A DNA stretch of 64,000 nt from Terrabacter sp. MAHUQ-38 (GTDB taxonomy: Bacteria > Actinomycetota > Actinomycetes > Actinomycetales > Dermatophilaceae). The stretch spans positions 846,523 to 910,522 of the forward strand of contig NZ_JACVCU010000003.1 of assembly GCF_014518425.1 (NCBI RefSeq). Direction: 5' to 3'. The notes below the pieces were generated by a model. It searched no databases, was not told where the DNA came from, and saw only the letters and a program-made list of their open reading frames with translations. The translations under genes and the position numbers were made by a program. This document shows, one piece after another, positions 8,021 to 16,586 of the stretch. Each line of letters begins with the position of its first letter. The first letter of the stretch is position 1.

Positions 8021-9028
8021 ATGTCGCTCGCCGCACTCCACCGCCGCAACCTGCTCAAGGAGACCGACCTGACGCCCGATGAGTTCCGGGCGCTGCTCGA
8101 CCTCGCCGCCGAGCTGAAGGCAGCGAAGCGCGAGGGCCGCGAGGAACGGCGCCTCGCCGGCAAGAACATCGCGCTCATCTTCGAGAAGACCTCGACCCGC
8201 ACCCGCTGCGCGTTCGAGGTCGCGGCCGCCGACCAGGGCGCGAGCACGACCTACCTCGACCCGAGCGGGTCGCAGATCGGTCACAAGGAGTCGGTGAAGG
8301 ACACCGCGCGCGTGCTCGGCCGCTTCTACGACGGCATCGAGTACCGCGGCTCCGGCCACGACGTCGTCGAGACGCTCGGCGCGTTCGCCGGCGTCCCCGT
8401 CTGGAACGGCCTCACCGACGACTGGCACCCGACGCAGTCGCTGTGCGACGCGCTGACGATGCGCGAGCACGCCGGCAAGCCCGACGAGCAGATCGCGTAC
8501 GCCTACGTCGGCGACGCCCGGTTCAACATGGGCAACTCGCTCCTGGTCACGGGGGCCATCCTCGGCATGGACGTGCGCATCGTGGCACCGCGCTCGCTGT
8601 GGCCGTCGGACGCCGTCGTCGCCCTCGCGCGCAGGTATGGCGCCGAGACCGGTGCGCGTGTCACGGTGACCGACGACGTGGCCGAGGGCGTCAAGGGCGT
8701 CGACTTCGTGCACACTGACGTCTGGGTGTCGATGGGCGAGCCGAAAGCCGTGTGGGCCGAACGCATCGGGCTGCTGGGGCCCTACCAGGTCAACGCGGAG
8801 CTGCTTGCGCTGTCAGGCAATCCGCGGGTCAAGTTCATGCACTGCCTGCCCGCCTTCCACGACCTCGAGACGAAGGTCGGCCTCGACGTCCACGAGCAGT
8901 TCGGCCTCAAGGAGCTCGAGGTCACCGACGACGTGTTCGAGTCGCAGGCGTCCATCGTCTTCGACCAGGCCGAGAACCGGATGCACACGATCAAGGCAGT
9001 CATCGTCGCGACGATGACCCAGCTCTGA
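8021..9028 (+). CDS. argF: Ornithine carbamoyltransferase
   Basis: A 335-residue enzyme that joins carbamoyl phosphate and ornithine to citrulline in the cytoplasm. The carbamoyl-phosphate loop STRTRCAFE is at about residues 55-63. HPTQ (about 135) and the ornithine motif MHCLPAFHD (about 274) are all intact, and length is normal. The [21 protein letters not shown] segment is of the ArgI/ArcB branch, so it may serve biosynthesis or the arginine deiminase pathway. No arcA, arcC or other arg gene lies nearby, so the choice stays open. It is a single-gene unit, divergent from tRNA-Ser. Confidence 0.92.
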   Translation: MSLAALHRRNLLKETDLTPDEFRALLDLAAELKAAKREGREERRLAGKNIALIFEKTSTRTRCAFEVAAADQGASTTYLDPSGSQIGHKESVKDTARVLGRFYDGIEYRGSGHDVVETLGAFAGVPVWNGLTDDWHPTQSLCDALTMREHAGKPDEQIAYAYVGDARFNMGNSLLVTGAILGMDVRIVAPRSLWPSDAVVALARRYGAETGARVTVTDDVAEGVKGVDFVHTDVWVSMGEPKAVWAERIGLLGPYQVNAELLALSGNPRVKFMHCLPAFHDLETKVGLDVHEQFGLKELEVTDDVFESQASIVFDQAENRMHTIKAVIVATMTQL

Positions 9029-9088
9029 CGCCCGCCGTTCACGCTCGGGTGGGGGCGGCGTTCACGCGGGTGCGGGAGAACGGCATCC

Positions 9089-10195
9089 ATGCGCATCTCT
9101 CGCCGCCCACACTGCTCCCCCGTCCGCAGCTCCCGCCGCTCCGCACGCGGCACTCGAACGCTGCACGCGACGCTCGCCGCGCTCCTCCTGCTCCCGGTGC
9201 TCGGCACCGCGGCCACCGCGTCCGCGTCGGCTGCCGAGGCCGGAGACGCCGCTGGACAGCAGAAGGACGGCCACTTCGGCTTCGCCGTCATCGGTGACGT
9301 GCCCTACGGCGCGGCGCAGATCGCGGCGTTCCCGTCGATGGTCGACCGGATCAACGCCGAGCCGGGGCTCTCGCTCGCGGTCCACGTCGGCGACATCAAG
9401 AACGGCTCGTCGCCCTGCACCGACACGTACAACGCGATGATCAGGGCGCAGTTCGAACGGTTCGTGGCGCCGCTGCTCTACACGCCGGGCGACAACGAGT
9501 GGACCGACTGCCACCGCGCCGCGGCCGGCGGTTACGACCCGCTCGAGCGGCTCGCCGCCGTGCGCGAGACGTTCTTCGCCCAGCCGGGACGGACGCTGGG
9601 TGCCGCTCCGATCACCGTCGGCTCGCAGGCGGCCCGAGGCCTCCCCGAGAACGTGTCGTTGCGCCGCCAAGGCCTGTCCATGGCCACGCTGCACGTCGTC
9701 GGCAGCAACAACGACCTCGCGCCGTGGACGGGCCTCGGCCTCACCTCCCCCACCGCCGAGCAGGTCGCCGAGGAGCGCGCCCGCATGGACGCGACGACCG
9801 ACCTCGTCCGCGAGACGTTCGCCCGGGCGCGGCTGCGCAACGACCGCGCCGTCGTCCTCTTCCAGCAGGCCGACATGTTCGACCCGACGTTCGCGCCGAC
9901 CCCGGCCGGCACGTCGTCGTTCAACCGGCTCGTCCAGGTGCTCGTCGACGAGGCGAGCACGTTCGACGGCGACGTCTACCTCTTCGACGGCGACAGCCAC
10001 CACTACAACGTCGACCAGCCGCTGGCGACCGGCTCGCGCTGGCTGGGCTACTACGACGTCAAGGGCACGGCCGACAACCTGACCCGTGTCACGGTGGACG
10101 GCGAGGAGCAGAACACCGACTTCCTCAAGGTCACGGTGAACCGCCCGGGCGCCGGGCACGTGCTCTCCTGGGAGCGCGTCCCGTACGCCTCCTGA
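9089..10195 (+). CDS. Secreted metallophosphoesterase-like protein
   Basis: A 368-residue exported protein. A basic N terminus and the hydrophobic LAALLLLPVLGTAATASASA end in a probable signal-peptidase site near residue 49. The mature part has calcineurin-like landmarks: FAVIGDVPYG, AVHVGDIKNG, YTPGDNEWTDC and FDGDSHHYNVD. The first motif lacks the usual D-x-H histidine, so metal binding may differ from the standard family. It acts outside the cell, perhaps on phosphate esters or nucleotides. It stands alone between ornithine carbamoyltransferase and a convergent response regulator, with a hairpin after its stop. Confidence 0.7.
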   Translation: MRISRRPHCSPVRSSRRSARGTRTLHATLAALLLLPVLGTAATASASAAEAGDAAGQQKDGHFGFAVIGDVPYGAAQIAAFPSMVDRINAEPGLSLAVHVGDIKNGSSPCTDTYNAMIRAQFERFVAPLLYTPGDNEWTDCHRAAAGGYDPLERLAAVRETFFAQPGRTLGAAPITVGSQAARGLPENVSLRRQGLSMATLHVVGSNNDLAPWTGLGLTSPTAEQVAEERARMDATTDLVRETFARARLRNDRAVVLFQQADMFDPTFAPTPAGTSSFNRLVQVLVDEASTFDGDVYLFDGDSHHYNVDQPLATGSRWLGYYDVKGTADNLTRVTVDGEEQNTDFLKVTVNRPGAGHVLSWERVPYAS

Positions 10196-10227
10196 CCCCT
10201 TGTGGGGGCCACCACCACCTGGCGTAT

Positions 10228-10254
10228 GCCGTCGCGCGAGGTCCGCGCGACGGC
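10228..10254. terminator. Hairpin terminator between convergent genes
   Basis: Arms GCCGTCGCGCG (10228-10238) and CGCGCGACGGC (10244-10254) are perfect complements around a five-base loop. They sit between the stop of the phosphoesterase gene (10195) and the end of the leftward response regulator (10285), so the hairpin can serve both. No U tract follows. Confidence 0.6.
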
Positions 10255-10284
10255 ACCCACGGGTGCCGGGCCGGCGTCAGGACG

Positions 10285-10962
10285 TCAGCGCCGGCGAGGC
10301 AGGTAGCGGTGCTCCGGACGCCCGGTCGAGCCGTAGGTGAGGTCGAGGTCGAGCAGCTGCTTCTTGACGAGACCGGCGAGGTAGCGCTGCGCCGTCGGCC
10401 GGCTCGCGCCGAGGATCTCGGCGACCTCGGCCGCCCCGATCGGCGCGGGCGCGGCCGCGACGATCTCGAGCACGCGGGCCATCGTCGGCTGCAGCGTACG
10501 GGTCGCGGCGGCCCGGCGAGGCGGTGCGCCCCGGAGGCCGTAGAGCGTGTCGACGACCTGCTGGTCCGCCTCCGGTTCGCGGTCCATCCGCTCGGCCCAG
10601 GTGCGGTAGCCCTCGAGCTGCTCGCGCAGGGCCGCGAAGGTGAACGGCTTGACGAGGTAGTACAGCGCCCCGAGCTGCATCGCCGTGCGCACCGAGTCGA
10701 TGTCGCGCGCCGCCGTGACGAGGAGGAAGTCCGGTACCCGCTCCCCCGAGGCCGCGATCTGCCGGATGAGGTCCAGCCCGCTGAAGTCGGGCAGGTACAT
10801 GTCGAGGAGCAGCAGGTCCGGCGTAGTCGAGCCGACGAGCTCACGGGCCTCGGCGCCGGTGTGGGTCTCGCCCACGACCTCGAAGCCGGACACCCTGGCG
10901 ACACTGAGGGCGTGCGCCTGGGCGACGCGGTAGTCGTCGTCGACGACGAGGACGCGGATCAT
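10285..10962 (-). CDS. Response regulator, CitB/DcuR-like
   Basis: A 225-residue regulator. The N-terminal receiver has VVDDDYRVAQ, phospho-acceptor Asp in LLLLDMYLPDFSG (about residue 54), a switch Thr in LLVTAARD and Lys in YYLVKPF. The C-terminal part carries a helix-turn-helix (APIGAAEVAEILGASRPTAQRYLAGLVKKQLL) of the CitB/DcuR type. Its start overlaps the stop of the sensor kinase by four bases (ATGA at 10959-10962), so the pair is co-translated. The divergent neighbour is a NitT/TauT-like ABC importer, the likely target. Confidence 0.88.
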   Translation of the reverse strand: MIRVLVVDDDYRVAQAHALSVARVSGFEVVGETHTGAEARELVGSTTPDLLLLDMYLPDFSGLDLIRQIAASGERVPDFLLVTAARDIDSVRTAMQLGALYYLVKPFTFAALREQLEGYRTWAERMDREPEADQQVVDTLYGLRGAPPRRAAATRTLQPTMARVLEIVAAAPAPIGAAEVAEILGASRPTAQRYLAGLVKKQLLDLDLTYGSTGRPEHRYLPRRR

Positions 10963-12566
10963 GACACTCCTTCGGGGACCCGCAGCGGCAGCCGGACCTC
11001 GAACCTGGCACCGTCGGGTGAGCTCACCTCGATCGTCCCACCGGCCCGTGTGACGAGCCGGTGCACGAGTGCGAGGCCGACACCGCGGCGCATCTCGCCC
11101 CGCGGCTGCTTCGTCGAGAACCCGTCGAGGAAGACCTCCCCCAGACGCTCCTCGGCGATGCCGGGCCCCGTGTCGGTCACTGTCAGCAGCAGCGCGTCGG
11201 CGGTGCAGAAGACCTGCACGACCACCTCGCCGCGAGGGTGCTTTCCAGCCGACGCGGGATCGTCGGCCACGGCGTCGACGGCGTTGTCGATGAGGTTGCC
11301 GAGGACCGTCACGACGGGCAGGTCGTCGTCGCGTCCCGCCTCGAGACGGCTGCTCGGGTCGAGGCGCACGACGACGTCGCGCTCCGCGGCCACCGTGGTC
11401 TTGGCGAGCAGCAGTGCCGCGACGACCGGCGAGCCGAGACGCGCCCGGATCTCCTCACTCGCCATGACGGTCCCGGCCTGCAGCTCCTGGCTGTAGCGCG
11501 TGGCCTCCTCGACCTCACCGAGCTCGAGGAGCACCGAGAGCACGTGCAGGCGGTTCGAGAACTCGTGCTCCTGCGCCCGCAGGGCCGTCGAGAGGCTCTC
11601 CATCGAGTCCAGCTGACGTACCAGTGCCTCGAGCTCGGTGCGGTCCCGGATCGTGACCACCCAGCCGGCGTTGCGTCCCGCCACGATGACGGGCATCCGG
11701 TTGAGCACGAGCAGGTGCTCGTCCGTGACGGCGACGAGGTCCGCGCCCTCGACCTCGCCCGTGATGATGCGCCGCAGCCGGCCTTCGGGCACCACGTCCT
11801 CGACCCGGTGGCCGAGCCCGGACGACGTGATGCCGAGCAGCCGGCGCGCCTCCTCGTTGAGGACGTTGATCGATCCCTTGGCGTCGACGGCCAGCACGCC
11901 TTCCCGTATGCCGTGGAGCATCGCCTCCCGCTCCTGCATGAGCGCGACGATCTCGGCCGGCTCGAGACCGAAGGTCACCCGCTTGATCGCGCGTGCCAGC
12001 AGCAGCGAGGCGGCGATGCCGAGAGCGAGGGCGATGCCGGCGTAGAGCGCGATGTCTAGGACCTCGGCGTGGAGCCGCACGCCGACCTCCGACTCCAGGA
12101 TGCCGACCGATACCTCGCCGACGCTGCGTCCGGACGCGTCCACGATCGGTGCCCGGGCGTTCGCGGAACGGCCCAGGCTGCCCGCGTCGATGCCCGTGTG
12201 CACCTGCCCGTCGAGCGCGACGACTGGTTCCTCGATGCGCTGGCCGATGAGGGCGGGGATCGGGTGTGAGTAGCGCCGGCCGCTGCCGTCGATGATGACG
12301 ACGTACGACGCGCCCGTCGAGGCTCGGACCCGTTCGCCGAGGGCGGGCAGCACGTGCTGGGGATCGCCGCTCTGCACCTCCTGGGCGACCTGGGGCACGC
12401 GGCCCAGCGTCACGGCGATGCCGGTCGCCTGCTCGGTGGCTCGGGTGTCAGCGACCTGGGACGTCAGGCGGGCGAACAGGGCAAAGCCCACGGCCAGCGT
12501 GACCACGACGATCCCGAGGACGGCCAGCAGGATCCGAGCGGCCAGCGTCCTGCCCAGTGGCGGCAT
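10959..12566 (-). CDS. Sensor histidine kinase, CitA/DcuS-like
   Basis: A 535-residue membrane kinase. Helix 1 (ILLAVLGIVVVTLAVGFALFA) and helix 2 (IALYAGIALALGIAASLLLA, about 180-200) flank an extracytoplasmic Cache/PAS sensor of about 140 residues. A cytoplasmic PAS domain (about 220-320), the short H-box RAQEHEFSNRLHVLSVLLELG and an HATPase domain (LGNLIDNAVDAV, DTGPGI, GVGLALV) follow. This order is that of carboxylate sensors CitA/DcuS. ATG 12566 is chosen because GGAGGAG stands five bases upstream, in preference to a codon 60 bases earlier. It probably controls the divergent ABC genes. Confidence 0.88.
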   Translation of the reverse strand: MPPLGRTLAARILLAVLGIVVVTLAVGFALFARLTSQVADTRATEQATGIAVTLGRVPQVAQEVQSGDPQHVLPALGERVRASTGASYVVIIDGSGRRYSHPIPALIGQRIEEPVVALDGQVHTGIDAGSLGRSANARAPIVDASGRSVGEVSVGILESEVGVRLHAEVLDIALYAGIALALGIAASLLLARAIKRVTFGLEPAEIVALMQEREAMLHGIREGVLAVDAKGSINVLNEEARRLLGITSSGLGHRVEDVVPEGRLRRIITGEVEGADLVAVTDEHLLVLNRMPVIVAGRNAGWVVTIRDRTELEALVRQLDSMESLSTALRAQEHEFSNRLHVLSVLLELGEVEEATRYSQELQAGTVMASEEIRARLGSPVVAALLLAKTTVAAERDVVVRLDPSSRLEAGRDDDLPVVTVLGNLIDNAVDAVADDPASAGKHPRGEVVVQVFCTADALLLTVTDTGPGIAEERLGEVFLDGFSTKQPRGEMRRGVGLALVHRLVTRAGGTIEVSSPDGARFEVRLPLRVPEGVS

Positions 12567-12725
12567 ACGTCTCCTCCGCTCTTTGGGGTCGCCACCAGCA
12601 TGGCTGAGCAGATTGCACAAAACCATCTGTATCGCGGCTATCGGACCGAACGATCACAAGCGTTCCGGCCGGGCACCGCCTCGCCCTACGTTGACGCAAC
12701 TCAACGAGGAGAAAGGACGGGGCAC

Positions 12726-13535
12726 ATGCCGGCCATCGAGCTACGCAACGTCACCAAGAAGTTCGCCACTGCGGACGGCGGTACCTACACCGCGATCCAG
12801 GACCTGTCGCTGACCGTGGAGGACGGCCAGTTCTGCGCCGTCGTCGGACCCACGGGCTGCGGCAAGTCCACGACGCTCACCCTCATCTCCGGGCTCGAGC
12901 GCCCCTCCCGCGGAGAGGCTTTCGTCCACGGCGAGCCCGTGCGCGGCATCGACACAGGCACCGGTTTCGTGTTCCAGCAGGATGCGGTGTTCCCGTGGCG
13001 GTCGGTGCTCGACAACGTCGCGGCCGGGCCCGTCTACCGGGGCGAGAGCCGCACGGAGGCCTCGAAGCTCGTCCGCGACTGGCTGCGTCGCGTCGGCCTC
13101 AGCGGCTTCGAGGACCGCTACCCGCACCAGCTGTCGGGCGGCATGCGCAAGCGCGTGGCGCTCGCGCAGTCGCTCATCAACACGCCGCGCATCCTGCTCA
13201 TGGACGAGCCGTTCAGCGCGCTCGACGTGCAGACCCGGGCGATCATGTCGACCGAGCTGCTGCACCTCTGGGACCAGACGAAGCCGGCCGTGGTCTTCGT
13301 GACGCACGACCTGGAGGAGGCCATCGCGCTCGCCGACAAGGTCGTCGTCATCACCGCCGGCCCCGGCACCGTGAAGGCCGAGTTCGAGATCGACCTGCCC
13401 CGCCCACGGGTCGTGCAGGAGATCCGCTTCGACCCGCGATTCACGCGTCTGTACGAGCAGATCTGGGAGGCGCTGCGTGCCGAGGTCGCCGAGGCCTACG
13501 CCCGCACGACGCGCCTCGCGGAGGTGGCGTCATGA
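12726..13535 (+). CDS. ABC transporter ATP-binding protein, NitT/TauT type
   Basis: A 269-residue ATPase with Walker A GPTGCGKST, Q-loop FVFQQDAVFPWRSVLDNV, signature LSGGMRKRVALAQSL, Walker B RILLMDEPFSALD and switch His in VFVTHDLEEA. FPWRSV in the Q-loop is typical of nitrate/sulfonate/taurine importers (SsuB/TauB). ATG 12726 follows GAGGAGAAAGGACGGGGCAC. The stop overlaps the permease start (ATGA at 13532-13535). The gene is the first of a three-gene importer, divergent from a CitA-like two-component system across 160 bp. Confidence 0.92.
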   Translation: MPAIELRNVTKKFATADGGTYTAIQDLSLTVEDGQFCAVVGPTGCGKSTTLTLISGLERPSRGEAFVHGEPVRGIDTGTGFVFQQDAVFPWRSVLDNVAAGPVYRGESRTEASKLVRDWLRRVGLSGFEDRYPHQLSGGMRKRVALAQSLINTPRILLMDEPFSALDVQTRAIMSTELLHLWDQTKPAVVFVTHDLEEAIALADKVVVITAGPGTVKAEFEIDLPRPRVVQEIRFDPRFTRLYEQIWEALRAEVAEAYARTTRLAEVAS

Positions 13536-14446
13536 CCGCCGCACCGACCCGCCACGAGACGCAGTCGCCGGACCCGACGGCGGTCACGACCACCACGACC
13601 GTCCCCACCGCGGAACCGAACCCGGGGCCATCGCACGGGACCCGCGCCAGACGTCGCCGTCTCGCCCTCGGCGGGATGCGCGTCGCGATCGTGGTCGTGC
13701 TGCTCGTGTCGTGGCAGCTGTGCGTCAACGCGAAGATCGTCGACCCCTTCTTCTGGGGAGAACCCACGGGCGTGTGGGCCGACCTCTACGACTGGGTCAC
13801 CGTCGGCACCAGCCAGGGCTCGCTCGGTGACCAGATCCTCGTCACGCTCGAGGAGGCGGTCCTCGGCTTCGCCATCGGATCGGTCCTCGGCGTGGTCTGT
13901 GGCATCGCCCTCGGCCGCGTGCGCATCCTGTCCGAGCTCTTCGCGCCCTTCCTCAAGGCGGCGAACTCGATCCCGCGCATCATCCTCGGCTCGATCTTCA
14001 CGGTGGCCTTCGGCTTCGGGATCCAGTCGAAGGTCATCCTCGCCGTCGTCCTCGTCTTCTTCGGCGTCTTCTTCAACGCCTTCCAGGGCGCCCGCGAGGT
14101 CGACCGCAACCTCATCGCGAACGCGCGGCTGCTCGGCGCCTCCCGCTGGCGGGTCACCCGCGACGTGGTGCTGCCCTCCGCGTTCACCTGGATCCTCGCC
14201 AGCCTGCACATCAGCTTCGGCTTCGCCCTCATCGGTGCTCTCGTCGGCGAGATCCTCGGCGCCAACCAGGGGCTCGGGCTTCTGATCCGCTCGTCGCAGA
14301 ACAACTTCGACATGAACGGGGTGCTCGCCGGCATGGTGCTCGTCGCCGTCATCGCCCTGACCGCCGAGGGCTTCATCAGCCAGCTCGAACGGCGCCTGCT
14401 GCGCTGGCGGCCCCCGCAGAGCCACGGAGGTCCCGCCGTCGAGTAG
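13532..14446 (+). CDS. ABC transporter permease, NitT/TauT type
   Basis: A 304-residue membrane protein. A hydrophilic, Thr/Pro-rich N terminus of about 40 residues precedes six hydrophobic segments. The permease EAA loop is seen in NARLLGASRWRVTRDVVLPSAFTWILASL. The pattern matches the SsuC/TauC family, which forms a homodimeric channel for small anions or hydroxymethylpyrimidine-like solutes. Translation is coupled to the ATPase by a four-base overlap. Confidence 0.9.
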   Translation: MTAAPTRHETQSPDPTAVTTTTTVPTAEPNPGPSHGTRARRRRLALGGMRVAIVVVLLVSWQLCVNAKIVDPFFWGEPTGVWADLYDWVTVGTSQGSLGDQILVTLEEAVLGFAIGSVLGVVCGIALGRVRILSELFAPFLKAANSIPRIILGSIFTVAFGFGIQSKVILAVVLVFFGVFFNAFQGAREVDRNLIANARLLGASRWRVTRDVVLPSAFTWILASLHISFGFALIGALVGEILGANQGLGLLIRSSQNNFDMNGVLAGMVLVAVIALTAEGFISQLERRLLRWRPPQSHGGPAVE

Positions 14447-14499
14447 CACGACCCGAACCGCGAGCACCCTTCCCACACACCACCTAAAAGGAGAGTCCC

Positions 14500-15558
14500 A
14501 TGAACACCAAGCGCATCGGCGCCGCAGGCGCTGCGCTCCTCGCTGCTACGACCATGGCCGCGTGTGCCAACAACGCATCGGGCGCCACGACGAGCGCCGG
14601 CAGCGTCGACGCGAGCGCCCCCACCGTGACGATCATGGTCGGCGGCCTGAGCAAGCAGATCTACCTGCCGTTCATGCTGGCCAAGCAGCTCGGCTACTAC
14701 GACAAGATCGGCGTCAACGTGAACCTCGTCGACGAGCCCGCCGGAGGCGACGCGACGCAGAACATGCTCGCCGGCCAGGTGCAGGGCGTGGGCGGCTTCT
14801 ACGACCACAACATCGCCCTCCAGGCGCAGGGCAAGTCGTCGGAGGCCGTCATCTCGATGCTGCAGATCCCCGGCGAGGTGGAGCTGTGCCGCAGTGACCT
14901 CAAGGGCGTCGTCAAGAGCCCGGCCGACTTCAAGGGCCGTTCGCTCGGCATCACGGACACCGGGTCGTCGACCGACTTCCTGACGCAGTACCTCAGCAAG
15001 AAGAACGGCGTGGACCCCACGCAGGAGACCCGGCGCGGCGTGGGCGCGGGCCAGACGTTCATCGCGGCCATGAAGCAGAAGGCCATCGACTGCGGCATGA
15101 CGACGGAGCCGACGGTCTCGCAGGCGGTCTCCGACGGCACCGCGTTCATCCTGCAGGACATGCGCACGGCGGCCGGCTCCAAGGCCGCGCTGGGCGGCAC
15201 CTACCCCGCGACCTCGCTCTACATGCAGACCGACTGGGTCAACCAGAACAAGGCCACGGTGCAGAAGCTCGTCAACGCCTACGTCTCGACGCTCGCCTGG
15301 ATCCAGCAGCACGACGGCGCCGCGATCGCCGACAAGATGCCGGCCGCGTACTACAAGGGCGTCGGCAAGGCGGCCTACGTCAGGGCGCTCGACAGCGAGA
15401 AGGGAATCTTCAACCCGACCGGTCTCATGCCCCAGGACGGCCCGAAGACCTGCCTGGCCGTGCTCGGCGAGTTCAACCCGAAGGTCAAGGGCAAGAGCAT
15501 CGACCTGGCCAAGACCTACACGAACGAGTTCATCAAAGCGGCCACACGCCTCAGCTGA
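14500..15558 (+). CDS. ABC transporter substrate-binding lipoprotein (NMT1/THI5-like)
   Basis: A 352-residue lipoprotein with signal MNTKRIGAAGAALLAATTMAAC, whose Cys is at the lipobox. The mature part starts TVTIMVGGLSKQIYLPFMLAKQLGYYDKIGV and continues NMLAGQVQGVGGFYDHN, the typical NMT1/SsuA-like bilobed receptor. AAAGGAGAG precedes the ATG. Members bind nitrate, alkanesulfonates, taurine or pyrimidine precursors. No TPP-riboswitch signature lies upstream, so thiamine control is not supported. The adjacent carboxylate-type sensor suggests an organic acid cargo, which is only an inference. Confidence 0.88.
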   Translation: MNTKRIGAAGAALLAATTMAACANNASGATTSAGSVDASAPTVTIMVGGLSKQIYLPFMLAKQLGYYDKIGVNVNLVDEPAGGDATQNMLAGQVQGVGGFYDHNIALQAQGKSSEAVISMLQIPGEVELCRSDLKGVVKSPADFKGRSLGITDTGSSTDFLTQYLSKKNGVDPTQETRRGVGAGQTFIAAMKQKAIDCGMTTEPTVSQAVSDGTAFILQDMRTAAGSKAALGGTYPATSLYMQTDWVNQNKATVQKLVNAYVSTLAWIQQHDGAAIADKMPAAYYKGVGKAAYVRALDSEKGIFNPTGLMPQDGPKTCLAVLGEFNPKVKGKSIDLAKTYTNEFIKAATRLS

Positions 15559-15585
15559 CCCCGTCCCCCCGCAACACACCGAGAG

Positions 15586-15626
15586 ACACGCAACCCACCG
15601 GGATCGGATCCCGGTGGGTTGCGTGT
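15586..15626. terminator. Strong hairpin terminator after the ABC importer
   Basis: The 20-base arms at 15586-15605 and 15607-15626 are exact complements (core AACCCACCGGGATC/GATCCCGGTGGGTT). The innermost pairs must open to form the loop. A short TTT-like end follows on the plus strand (GTGTTTCC). It lies between convergent genes and can act both ways. Confidence 0.8.
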
Positions 15627-15656
15627 TTCCGAGTGCGTTGCGGGGCCGGACCGTCC

Positions 15657-16193
15657 TCAGCCCTCGATGGTGACCGTCGGGCACTGGCGGAGGGTCTGGG
15701 TGGGCGTCGGGACCACCGGCACCTTCCCGAAGCTCTTCCAGGCCTGCCCCACGACCAGGTCGATGGTGTCGCCCTTGCGCTTGTCGTTGACGTAGACGGC
15801 CTTCGGCACATGCGTCTTGAGCAGGCGCGCCGAGTCGGCGCCCTCGGGACCGAACCGGATCTGCGCCACCTGCTTGACGGTCGCGTCCTTGGGGTCGTTG
15901 CCGATGGCCTTGACCTTGAAGCCGCGCGTGATCGCGCTCTTGGCAACGGCCGCAGCGAGTCCCCTGCGGTCCGTCGAGTTGTAGACGTTGAGGCTCACGT
16001 CGGCAGGGCGGAGGGGCTGCTCCGGGACCTCGGTCGTGCACGGGCCCGGTCGCGGCGTCGTGTCGCGGAAGTACGTCGAGGCGTAGTAGAACGCCCCGGC
16101 GAGCGAGAGGAGGACGACCGCGATGACGATCGTCGATCGGCGCTGGCGACGCACGCGGTACGTGCGGTCGTCCTCGTCAACGACTGTCGACAT
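15657..16193 (-). CDS. LytR C-terminal-domain protein
   Basis: A 178-residue membrane-anchored protein. Residues 1-20 are charged, and one transmembrane segment (STIVIAVVLLSLAGAFYYASTYF) is followed by an extracytoplasmic domain. DVSLNVYNSTDRRGLAAAVAKSAITRGFKV is the classic start of the LytR_C fold. It lacks the LytR-CpsA-Psr catalytic domain, so it is a stand-alone LytR_C protein of the kind common in actinobacteria, probably cell-envelope related. A VapB-like gene is 45 bp upstream on the same strand, a pairing often seen in this phylum. Confidence 0.85.
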   Translation of the reverse strand: MSTVVDEDDRTYRVRRQRRSTIVIAVVLLSLAGAFYYASTYFRDTTPRPGPCTTEVPEQPLRPADVSLNVYNSTDRRGLAAAVAKSAITRGFKVKAIGNDPKDATVKQVAQIRFGPEGADSARLLKTHVPKAVYVNDKRKGDTIDLVVGQAWKSFGKVPVVPTPTQTLRQCPTVTIEG

Positions 16194-16238
16194 CCACGCT
16201 CCTTCGTCCGGCGTCCCCCGCGATCGGGCGTCCTCGTG

Positions 16239-16535
16239 TCAGGAGAGTACGAGGACTCGGGCGTGAAGGACAGGTCTCTGCTGCAGCGCGGCGCGTAATG
16301 CCCGGTGCAGGCCGTCCTCGAGGTACAGCTGGCCCTCCCACTCGACGCAGTGCGGGAAGAGGTCCCCGTAGAACGTCGAGTCGTCGGCGAGCAGGCCCCG
16401 CAGGTCGAGCGTGCTCTTCGTCGTGATGAGCTCGCCGAGCTGCACCACCCGAGGGGGAACGTTCGACCAGTCCTTGGTCGTCTCGAGTCCATGGTCGGGG
16501 TACGGGCGCGAGTCGCCGACGGCCTTGAAAATCAC
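16239..16535 (-). CDS. Small conserved protein annotated elsewhere as VapB-family antitoxin-like
   Basis: A 98-residue protein beginning at GTG 16535 (VIFKAVGDSRPYPDHG). The conserved middle and end read ITTKSTLDLRGLLADDSTFYGDLFPH and YLEDGLHRALRAALQQR. I recall the family in actinobacteria next to LytR_C genes, usually labelled VapB-like, although no VapC toxin lies beside it here. An antitoxin role is therefore doubtful, and a ParB/Srx-like fold is an alternative reading. TATGCT six bases before the GTG on this strand suggests a leaderless mRNA. Confidence 0.7.
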   Translation of the reverse strand: MIFKAVGDSRPYPDHGLETTKDWSNVPPRVVQLGELITTKSTLDLRGLLADDSTFYGDLFPHCVEWEGQLYLEDGLHRALRAALQQRPVLHARVLVLS

Positions 16536-16586
16536 CGGGTCAGCATAGACATCGAACGTGACGTGGCGCCGACTAGAGTTCGACGG

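Noticed and set aside
12567..12725. TPP riboswitch before the NMT1-type importer
   Set aside because: NMT1-like receptors can carry thiamine precursors, so I looked for the paired conserved TPP motifs here and before 14500. Neither is present.
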